Assembly: GCA_017610525.1 (NCBI GenBank)
Contig: JAFCBW010000010.1
Span: 1-15,347, forward strand
DNA length: 15,347 bases
Source: Candidatus Nanohalarchaeota archaeon
Lineage (GTDB): Archaea; EX4484-52; B79-G9
Direction of reading: 5' to 3'
The position numbers were made by a program, and so were the translations under genes. The notes beneath the pieces were generated by a model. The model saw only the letters and a list, made by a program, of their open reading frames with translations, had not been told where the DNA came from and searched no databases. Below, piece by piece: positions 8,284-14,049 of this stretch (the first letter of the stretch is position 1; each line of letters starts with the position of its first letter).

Positions 8284-8931
8284 TTATTCTCCTTTGACAA
8301 GTTTTAGGAGGCGCGGCATTGTCTCTGTTTTCGTGATGAACAGTGCGACATCGCCAGATTCAAGGCGGGTGTCTTTGTCCGCGATTATCACTGTGCCATT
8401 GCGATATATGCTCCCGAGAAGTGCGCCACTCACTCTCGTACCTACACTATTCACTACATCACTATTCTCCGGTATCACAAGTTCAAGTATCTGCGCTTTA
8501 CCGTCGCTGATTTGTGCTACAACACGCTCGCCTGCGCCGAGAAGGACATTAGTGATCGAAGTAATAGCGATCTGCGTAATAGGAATAATTGACTGGATAC
8601 CAAGCTTCACAAAAAGCTCCTCATTACCGGGTTCATTGACACGCGCCACAATGCGCGGAACCCCTATGCTTTTTGCGATTTCGCATATCATCATGTTCGT
8701 CTTATCATCCTGCGTTGCCGCAACAATCGCATCACATTTTTCTATGCCTGCATCTTCAAGCATAACCATATTTGATGCATCGCCCTTAAGCACAAGAGCA
8801 TCAGTATCGAGCGCTATCTCTTTAGCTATTTCTGTATCTCTCTCAATAAGAGTTACTTTGTGTTTCTCCTTCGAAAGGACCTTTGTCAGGTTCACGCCAA
8901 CATTTCCGCCGCCCGCAACAATTATTCTCAA
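8284..8931 (-). CDS. trkA: Trk/Ktr potassium uptake regulator TrkA (RCK)
   Basis: Cytosolic gating subunit of the potassium transporter, 215 residues. The N-terminal RCK_N Rossmann domain has the nucleotide-binding GGGNVG at residues 7-12 and an acidic residue at the end of strand 2 (VTLIERD, Glu30), fitting NAD(H)/ATP/ADP sensing. The C-terminal RCK_C domain spans about 130-212. It is a single-RCK-pair protein, like KtrA, rather than the doubled E. coli TrkA. The frame opens at GTG 8940, but TTG 8931 gives the usual MRIIVAGGGNVG start and has GGTGAT 4 nt upstream. An ATG between them is out of frame. It is the first gene of the probable trkA-trkH-deoA-Nudix operon, transcribed away from the MC1 gene. 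Confidence 0.92.
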   Translation of the reverse strand: MRIIVAGGGNVGVNLTKVLSKEKHKVTLIERDTEIAKEIALDTDALVLKGDASNMVMLEDAGIEKCDAIVAATQDDKTNMMICEIAKSIGVPRIVARVNEPGNEELFVKLGIQSIIPITQIAITSITNVLLGAGERVVAQISDGKAQILELVIPENSDVVNSVGTRVSGALLGSIYRNGTVIIADKDTRLESGDVALFITKTETMPRLLKLVKGE

Positions 8932-8975
8932 GCATATCACCCGTAGATTTCACTTACAATTTATTGGGGATGTAG

Positions 8976-8987
8976 TATATATATATT
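8976..8987 (-). promoter_or_regulatory. TATA box for the trkA operon
   Basis: TATATATATATT lies 45-57 nt before the chosen trkA start. Standard archaeal spacing puts transcription start near 8949-8955, giving a leader of about 20 nt that contains the GGTGAT ribosome binding site. The 334-nt stretch 8932-9265 holds no gene, only this promoter, the divergent MC1 promoter and its leader. A small hairpin GCTAT/ATAGC (9007-9020) sits between the two promoters. Confidence 0.6.
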
Positions 8988-9093
8988 TGAGATTTTATCA
9001 GGATAAGCTATTCTGATAGCCCCTGCGATAGCACCATCATTTCTCTGCAAAGAAGTAACACGCATCACAATTTCTAAAATGATTATGCGAAGC

Positions 9094-9101
9094 TTTATAT
9101 A
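9094..9101 (+). promoter_or_regulatory. TATA box for the MC1 gene
   Basis: TTTATATA on the plus strand predicts transcription start near 9125. This leaves an unusually long leader of about 140 nt before the MC1 start codon. No better TATA-like sequence is seen nearer the gene. Confidence 0.55.
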
Positions 9102-9156
9102 TTTGCAGAATCAATTACAGCATAGTTGATTGCATCGGAACAATTATAGAGGGCGC

Positions 9157-9263
9157 ATGAAACTGTTTTAAAAAAAGTTATAGGGTTAAGCGATACGTTT
9201 TAAAAAAACGCACGCAACTCCCAGACTTGGTTGTAAAATGATATGAAGAACTGGAGGTTTTAA
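9157..9263 (+). promoter_or_regulatory. Structured MC1 leader with two short upstream ORFs
   Basis: The leader contains two copies of GTTTTAAAAAAA (9165-9176 and 9197-9208), each inside a small hairpin. The first pairs AACT (9161-9164) with AGTT (9176-9179). The second pairs CGTTTT (9196-9201) with AAAACG (9205-9210) around AAA. Two tiny reading frames are present: ATG AAA CTG TTT TAA at 9157-9171 after a GAGGG, and a six-codon frame at 9243-9263. The second frame contains the MC1 ribosome binding site and stops 2 nt before the MC1 start. This layout would fit post-transcriptional control of an abundant chromatin protein, but it may be chance in AT-rich DNA. Confidence 0.35.
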
Positions 9264-9265
9264 AT

Positions 9266-9553
9266 ATGGCAGAAAAAAGAAACTTTGTTTTAATGAAAGG
9301 GGGTAAAGATACCGATTCTATTTTCACTGGAAGAGCACCCCGCCAGGCAGCTTTGAAAGCAGCTAACAGAGGAATAACAGACATCAAGCTGAGAGAAAGG
9401 GGAACCAAAAAAGTACACAACTTCAAGGGTTCCAGGAACCAAGTAGATGCACCGGCTAACGCACCATCATGGATGGGATCCAAAGTATGGAAGCCAGCAG
9501 TAAAGAAAATCGGCATTGAAAGGCTTGACAAAGGCAAAAAAAAGAAAAAGTAA
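9266..9553 (+). CDS. mc1: MC1-family chromatin protein
   Basis: Small basic DNA-binding protein of 95 residues, the usual MC1 size, that bends and compacts DNA in several archaeal lineages. Family hallmarks are clear: RNFVLMKGG at the start, FTGRAPRQAALKAANRG (about 20-36), IKLRERGTKKVHNFKG (about 40-55), and a VDAPANAPSWM segment with the conserved Trp. A Lys-rich C-terminus (KGKKKKK) follows. A strong ribosome binding site GGAGG (9253-9257) lies 8 nt before ATG. The gene is monocistronic, with its own TATA box upstream and a strong terminator downstream. Its tail is more lysine-rich than the methanogen proteins I recall. It is the only plus-strand gene in the left two-thirds of the window. 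Confidence 0.95.
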   Translation: MAEKRNFVLMKGGKDTDSIFTGRAPRQAALKAANRGITDIKLRERGTKKVHNFKGSRNQVDAPANAPSWMGSKVWKPAVKKIGIERLDKGKKKKK

Positions 9554-9598
9554 CTGCCCAAGTTAAGTAACATCAACTGATTTCATTTTATAGCGCTA

Positions 9599-9637
9599 CC
9601 GGACATTCTTTTTGTCCGGGGCATTTTTTGTTTTTTT
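9599..9637 (+). terminator. Terminator of the MC1 gene
   Basis: CCGGACA (9599-9605) pairs perfectly with TGTCCGG (9613-9619) around a T-rich 7-nt loop. Two T-runs follow (9624-9629 and 9631-9637). The structure sits about 45 nt after the MC1 stop codon and looks like a classic hairpin plus U-tract terminator. Confidence 0.8.
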
Positions 9638-9735
9638 CTATATGTATCGTTTTTTTCTTTTATTCATGATACTAGTACTTGTTTAGATAATTTTCTGGAA
9701 GTATATATACATATATACAACCACGAAAAAAATTC

Positions 9736-9796
9736 GCATAACACACAGATGAGTGTAAGTTTTACGAACAAAACTTCGTAAAACATGATGTTAAGT
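9736..9796. repeat. attC-like stem-loop site A
   Basis: A perfect 10-bp stem, GTTTTACGAA (9759-9768) with TTCGTAAAAC (9775-9784) and a 6-nt loop, is flanked by GCATAAC (9736-9742) on the left and GTTAAGT (9790-9796) on the right. GTTAAGT fits the integron R' box (GTTRRRY), or R'' when read on the other strand. GCATAAC fits RYYYAAC at all but one position. The 5-nt spacer on one side is canonical; the 16-nt spacer on the other is long. It lies in the 312-nt gap between MC1 and the next gene. Alone it is weak, but its GTTAAGT box is the exact complement of a box in site B. Confidence 0.35.
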
Positions 9797-9865
9797 GAAA
9801 TTCCGGCGGCGATCTAAACAATAGCCAAATCAGCGATTTGAAGAAATAGTAAAAGAGACAGACGT

Positions 9866-10291
9866 CTATTCAACCTGTAAATCGCTCATTAACGAACTTA
9901 TCTTTGGATTATATTTATCTTTAACTTCACCCCAAACATCTTGAACCGTTTTGCCTGAAATTTTTGAAGGCATATCTCCACTATGTATAATACATAATTC
10001 ACCAGAGTAATATTGCATCCGTATTATTCCGCTAGTATCTATATAAAAAACAGGCGATTCGCCCTGTATCAATTCTTCAAGATATCCATTCCAAACCCCG
10101 TTGGATCTGTATTTATCTGCTCGTATAATCGCATTATTATCCTCGGAAAGAATCTCACTCGTAGCGTCAATTACGCAATATAATACCCTTTCTGCCAACG
10201 CCCCTTTGCGATCAACAGGCATTATAAGCTCATCTGTAGGTGCATCATCCGTTCTATTGTAAATACGTTTGATTGACTTAAATAAACCCAT
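9866..10291 (-). CDS. Uncharacterised small protein in the putative cassette
   Basis: A 141-residue soluble protein I do not recognise. No signal peptide or membrane segment is visible. The N-terminus is basic (MGLFKSIKRIYNR) and the rest is mixed alpha/beta in character, with a strand-like FYIDTSGIIRMQYY segment near the middle and an acidic end. The frame can start at ATG 10300 (three extra residues). ATG 10291 is preferred because a TTTATATA box at 10313-10320 places transcription start at about 10289-10291, making the message leaderless. The gene is alone between MC1 and ileS and is enclosed by the attC-like sites, as expected for a promoter-bearing gene cassette. Its coding style is ordinary and supports a real gene, but the function is open. 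Confidence 0.6.
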   Translation of the reverse strand: MGLFKSIKRIYNRTDDAPTDELIMPVDRKGALAERVLYCVIDATSEILSEDNNAIIRADKYRSNGVWNGYLEELIQGESPVFYIDTSGIIRMQYYSGELCIIHSGDMPSKISGKTVQDVWGEVKDKYNPKISSLMSDLQVE

Positions 10292-10312
10292 ACTATTCAT
10301 TAGTAGTAAAAC

Positions 10313-10320
10313 TATATAAA
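10313..10320 (-). promoter_or_regulatory. TATA box for the cassette gene
   Basis: Minus-strand TTTATATA lies 22-29 nt from ATG 10291, the distance expected for a leaderless archaeal transcript. A gene with its own promoter would not need an integron promoter for expression. Confidence 0.55.
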
Positions 10321-10441
10321 TCTATCATTAAGATTATTTCAATTGTAATGACCCACAAAGATACCCGCCTTATCAAAACGCTCGCCACATGAACTCTCCT
10401 CCGCTTCGATCCGTCGCCTTTCGGTGAAATTGGTTCAGGTC

Positions 10442-10526
10442 ACTTAACAGCAGATAAAGCGGTTACGCCTACGGCTTCAACCAAATCCTGCTTCGCAGGA
10501 CTTCGTTTATCTGCATATGTTAGACA
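10442..10526. repeat. attC-like recombination site B
   Basis: An 85-bp imperfect palindrome. Read on the plus strand it starts with ACTTAAC (10442-10448), which fits R'' (RYYYAAC), and ends with GTTAGAC (10520-10526), which fits R' (GTTRRRY). Inside these are matched 9-nt arms, GCAGATAAA (10450-10458) and TTTATCTGC (10506-10514), with one unpaired G just past the left arm. The centre holds two nested hairpins, one near GCC-TAC-GGC inside GGTT/AACC (10461-10482) and the other TCCTGC-TTC-GCAGGA (10486-10500). Box-arm-structured centre-arm-box is the architecture of integron attC sites. No integrase gene is in the window. It lies within the 268-nt gap next to ileS. Alternatives are an unrelated palindromic repeat or a structured RNA. 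Confidence 0.5.
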
Positions 10527-10568
10527 CGCCCTCCTGCTTTCTACGATACCCACTATCGATTTTCTCCC

Positions 10569-13500
10569 TCAGAACGCAATCCTAAGCTTAATATCCTCAA
10601 ACTCAAAATCCAGTTTCTTCGTACCCTTTAACTCACCGGCACAAAGCTTAGAAGTAGTACCTTTCTCTATCTCATCCTTCCACTTATCCAAAAATTTATC
10701 ATCCCCTGTAATGCAAAGCTCTATCGCCTGCGCAACCTCAAGCCCCTTCTCCTTCCTCGCAATCTGAATCTTCCGTGTAAGCTCGCGCACAGCACTCTCC
10801 TCTACAAGCTCGCTATCTCGCGTCGTATCTATATACACTGCCCCACCCTGGAATCTCTCACCTGCCACATTATCAGGAATCTTCTCATCAAAAGCCACCA
10901 TCTCTTTAGTGACCTTATACTTCCCAAGAACAGCCGCGCCCTTTTCCAACTTCTCTTTAAGCATCTCCGGCTTCTCTTTCATCACAAGCTCAATCACTTT
11001 ACCCGTATCCTTCCCGAATACCGGACCTATCTTTTTATAGTCTGGCGTTATTTTCTGCTCAAGCTTCATCTCCCCGAACTTTATCTCTTTTATATTCGTA
11101 ATCTCCTTGATAATCTTCTCTGTAGCCTTCACAGACTGCTCTGTCTTTTTATCTGCCACAATCGTCGCAGACCTTATTGGCCATCTTAGCTTGACATCTG
11201 CGTTCTGCCTTGCGCTGTTGATTGATTCTGTTATTATTTTTGCGGTTTCCATATCAATTTCGAGAGTTTTATTGATTAGTTTTGCATCTGGTTTTGGGAA
11301 TTGTTCGAAGTGGATGCTCTCGCATTGGCTTTCACTCTTTAATGAATCAAGGTATATTTTCTCTGTTGAGTATGGAGTTGCGGGAGCCATGAGCCTTATT
11401 AGCTTATCCATGACATACCAGGTGGTTTGCGATGCTTGTTTTTTGTCTGCGCCAGTATAGTTTTGAGAGACGCGGGGGCGGATTAGCTTTATGTACCACC
11501 TTGAGAAGTCATTCATTATGAAGTCCTCGATAAGGTTAAGGGACTTGTACGCATAATATTTTTTATTGTAATCTGCGCATTTTTTTATCAGCGTGTTTGT
11601 CTTTGAGATAAGCCATTGGTCTATTGTCTGCAAGTCTGCTGTCTCTATGTTTTCAATATCTTTTTGTGCACAGTAGGTCTTTGCGAAATTATAGATGTTC
11701 TGGTAGATATTGAAAAAGCGCGACGTCTCCTTTACCTTTTCCCAGTCAAAGTAGAAATTGTTTTCAGGGGCGCTTGATAAGAGATTGAATCTCAGGATAT
11801 CGCGCGAGTATTTTTCAATGACTTCTTCTGGACCAGTCGCATTACCAAGACTCTTCGACATCTTGATGCCCTTGGCATCGAGGACAAATCCATGCATAAG
11901 AATCGTCTCATAAGGCATCTTGCCGAATGTGATGACACTGGTAATCATCTCTGAATTCCACCACCCTCTTATCTGGTCCGGCCCCTCGATATTCAGCTTG
12001 GCAGGCCACATCTCTTCGAACAGCTTCTTCTCTTTAGGATAATTAAGAGACGCCCATGAGGCGACGCCCGAATCAAACCAGACATCAAGAACATCAGGTA
12101 TCCTGCACATCTTCTTCCCGCACTTATCGCACACAAACGTAACCTTATCTATATAAGGGCGATGAAGGTCTTTTATATCCTCATTCAGCTCCTTTTTTGA
12201 GCCAATGACCTTTACATAATCGCAAGCTTCACAAATCCATATAGGAAGAGGAATCCCCCAGTAGCGCTGGCGTGATATAGGCCAGTCATTCAGGCTCTCA
12301 AGCCAGTTCTGGTTTCGTTTCTTTGCCCATGTAGGAACCCAGTTAATCTTTTTGTTTTCGTCAAGAAGCTTGTCCCTAATCGCAGTCACCTTAAAAAACC
12401 ATTGGGGGACCGCCATCTGGAGAAGAGGCGTTTTGCAGCGCCAGCATTGGGGATAATCATGCGTGATTTTTTCCTGCGCTAAAAGTGAGTTTGTTTTTTC
12501 AAGCTCTTCGATTATGTATTGGTCCGCTTCTTTCACATAGATACCGCTGAACTTCCCCACTTCCTCTGTAAACGTGCCATTGAGGTTGACAGGGCATATC
12601 TTCTTAAGGCCATTTTCAAGACCTACTTTGAAGTCTTCCTGGCCATGGCCGGGAGCTGTATGGACAAGACCCGACCCGTCCTCCAGCGTGACATACTGGT
12701 GAGACGTAACCACGCGCCCCCGAACGTCTTTCTGGACAGGGAGAACATCTTTCATGGGATTATCGTATCTTGTGTCTTTGAGGTCTTTTCCCTTTACAGT
12801 CTTCACAATCTGATAGTCTTTGACAGACGCTTTTTCCATGACCGTCTTCACAAGTTTTTCCGCGATTATAAGTGTGTCATCACCTACCTTCACATAAGCA
12901 TAATCATACGACGGATGCACCATGATGCCGGTATTTGACGGGAGCGTCCACGGGGTTGTCGTCCATATGACAAGATAGTGATTGGGTTTATCTATGATTG
13001 GGAACTTCACATAGATTGAAGTGTCATTGGCTTTGAAATATTCGATTTCATTATAGGCAACAGCAGTTGCGCAATGGGAGCACACATGGACAGGATAGAT
13101 GCCCTTGTACAGAAATCCCTTCTCAAAACCCACCTTGAAAGTATGCCATGCCCCCTCGATATAAGAATTATCAAGCGTAAGGTAAGGGTTATCCCAATCC
13201 ATCCACACACCGAGATTCCGAAATTGCCGGTTCATTGCATCTATATGCTCTGTTGCAAACTTATGGCACTCAGAATTGAACTTCTCTATGCCAAGCGTCT
13301 CGATTTCGTCCTTGTTCTTGAGATTGAGCTTCTTCTCAACCTTATTCTCAATCGGGAGCCCGTGAGTATCATATCCCGGCTGCACCCAGACATTATGACC
13401 GGTCATCCTGAAGTATCGGATATAATAATCCTTAAGAATCTTATTCCACGCAGTACCCATATGTATTGAGCCAGTCGCATAAGGGGGCCCGTCAAGAAAG

Positions 13501-13604
13501 TAAAAGCGCTTCTTGCCTTTATTCACAGTTATCGATTTCTTCTCGATATCATTCTTCAGCCAGTACTCCCGTATTTCCTTCTCTATATCTTTCAGCGCAT
13601 CCAT
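10569..13604 (-). CDS. ileS: Isoleucyl-tRNA synthetase
   Basis: Class I aminoacyl-tRNA synthetase that charges tRNA-Ile with isoleucine in the cytosol. The 1011-residue length is typical for the archaeal/eukaryotic type. In order: the HIGH-type signature as HMGT (48-51) after DGPPYATGSI, the CP1 editing domain with WTTTPWTLPSNTG, a zinc-type cluster CEAC (458-461) and CDKCGKKMC (492-500), DVWFDSGVASW, the KMSKS loop at 581-585, then the alpha-helical anticodon-binding domain and a C-terminal extension. The frame continues upstream to 13697, but ATG 13604 is preferred: it starts MDALKDIEKEIREYW as in homologs and has GTGAT before it. The gene is monocistronic as far as seen and diverges from the microprotein gene. 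A weak CGATA/TATCG hairpin (10544-10558) follows its stop, without a U-tract. Confidence 0.97.
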   Translation of the reverse strand: MDALKDIEKEIREYWLKNDIEKKSITVNKGKKRFYFLDGPPYATGSIHMGTAWNKILKDYYIRYFRMTGHNVWVQPGYDTHGLPIENKVEKKLNLKNKDEIETLGIEKFNSECHKFATEHIDAMNRQFRNLGVWMDWDNPYLTLDNSYIEGAWHTFKVGFEKGFLYKGIYPVHVCSHCATAVAYNEIEYFKANDTSIYVKFPIIDKPNHYLVIWTTTPWTLPSNTGIMVHPSYDYAYVKVGDDTLIIAEKLVKTVMEKASVKDYQIVKTVKGKDLKDTRYDNPMKDVLPVQKDVRGRVVTSHQYVTLEDGSGLVHTAPGHGQEDFKVGLENGLKKICPVNLNGTFTEEVGKFSGIYVKEADQYIIEELEKTNSLLAQEKITHDYPQCWRCKTPLLQMAVPQWFFKVTAIRDKLLDENKKINWVPTWAKKRNQNWLESLNDWPISRQRYWGIPLPIWICEACDYVKVIGSKKELNEDIKDLHRPYIDKVTFVCDKCGKKMCRIPDVLDVWFDSGVASWASLNYPKEKKLFEEMWPAKLNIEGPDQIRGWWNSEMITSVITFGKMPYETILMHGFVLDAKGIKMSKSLGNATGPEEVIEKYSRDILRFNLLSSAPENNFYFDWEKVKETSRFFNIYQNIYNFAKTYCAQKDIENIETADLQTIDQWLISKTNTLIKKCADYNKKYYAYKSLNLIEDFIMNDFSRWYIKLIRPRVSQNYTGADKKQASQTTWYVMDKLIRLMAPATPYSTEKIYLDSLKSESQCESIHFEQFPKPDAKLINKTLEIDMETAKIITESINSARQNADVKLRWPIRSATIVADKKTEQSVKATEKIIKEITNIKEIKFGEMKLEQKITPDYKKIGPVFGKDTGKVIELVMKEKPEMLKEKLEKGAAVLGKYKVTKEMVAFDEKIPDNVAGERFQGGAVYIDTTRDSELVEESAVRELTRKIQIARKEKGLEVAQAIELCITGDDKFLDKWKDEIEKGTTSKLCAGELKGTKKLDFEFEDIKLRIAF

Positions 13605-13638
13605 TTTTATCACTTCTGTATATGATTCATGTGTTAAG

Positions 13639-13646
13639 TTTTTATG
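13639..13646 (-). promoter_or_regulatory. Probable TATA element for ileS
   Basis: Minus-strand CATAAAAA would start transcription near 13615, giving an 11-nt leader with the GTGAT ribosome binding site. The match to a TATA box is only fair. The 268-nt region 13605-13872 is otherwise a divergent promoter region and contains one small palindrome, ATCAC/GTGAT (13757-13770), that could bind a regulator. Confidence 0.35.
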
Positions 13647-13807
13647 TTTATTCCCAGGCGGGTCTAATCTGCACTCAGGAAGACAAAACTTTGACAAGAT
13701 ATTAAGTTTACTAGGGAATCACCCAAAAAAAACTCTAATGACTATCTCCGTTTCATATCACTTTTGTGATTTAAGCACCCTCAGCATATCGATAATCATG
13801 AGTTAAC

Positions 13808-13834
13808 TATATAATATTTACTGTTGTTATATAT
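13808..13834 (+). promoter_or_regulatory. Tandem TATA boxes before the microprotein gene
   Basis: TATATAAT (13808-13815) predicts a start near 13839 and a 34-nt leader. A second box, TTATATAT (13827-13834), predicts a start near 13858, within the G-rich ribosome binding site. The first gives the more sensible transcript. Confidence 0.45.
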
Positions 13835-13872
13835 CGTTCTGAAATTCTTAAAAGGGGGAGGGGGGAAATATT

Positions 13873-14019
13873 ATGAAACAGGAAAAAATGTATGACAATG
13901 CGCAAAAGCTGGTAAACGACTTTTCGAAAAAGTACCCGTCAATTGCCACGCAACTTAACCATGACCAGCTTTTGACAGCAGCACTCATGTCCACATTCAC
14001 AAAAAGCTCAAAAAATTGA
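13873..14019 (+). CDS. 48-residue microprotein with very strong ribosome binding site
   Basis: A short open frame encodes 48 residues beginning MKQEKMYDNAQKLVNDFSKK. The product is polar and probably helical, with no signal or membrane segment; I recognise no family. Support for a real gene comes from the G-rich tract GGGGGAGGGGGG (13854-13865), which contains GGAGG and sits 7 nt before ATG, plus TATA boxes at suitable distance. It ends one nucleotide before the TATA box of the downstream membrane protein. It is too short for codon statistics to help, so coding status rests on the translation signals and context. Confidence 0.55.
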   Translation: MKQEKMYDNAQKLVNDFSKKYPSIATQLNHDQLLTAALMSTFTKSSKN

Positions 14020-14027
14020 TATATAAA
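14020..14027 (+). promoter_or_regulatory. TATA box for leaderless PH-domain gene
   Basis: TATATAAA begins directly after the TGA of the microprotein gene and lies 23-30 nt before ATG 14050. Standard spacing puts transcription start at or one base from the ATG, so the downstream transcript is probably leaderless. No ribosome binding site is visible before that ATG, which agrees. Confidence 0.65.
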
Positions 14028-14049
14028 CAGGCCAATCCAATCTAGATAT

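Noticed and set aside
8204..9016. 270-codon plus-strand open frame
   Set aside because: It is antisense to trkA and the start of trkH; the Rossmann and pore motifs on the minus strand account for the sequence.
9178..9576. 132-codon minus-strand frame opposite MC1
   Set aside because: The MC1 frame on the plus strand is an unmistakable family match with a strong ribosome binding site; this frame is its shadow.
9702..9718. TATATATACATATATAC as a promoter for a further gene or small RNA
   Set aside because: No open frame or recognisable RNA follows within reach on either strand; AT-rich palindromes of this kind arise easily.
10544..10558. CGATA/TATCG hairpin as the ileS terminator
   Set aside because: The stem has only 5 bp and no U-tract follows on the minus strand, so termination cannot be claimed.
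13605..13697. 31-residue N-terminal extension of isoleucyl-tRNA synthetase
   Set aside because: It is not expected in the family, has no ribosome binding site, and covers the likely promoter.
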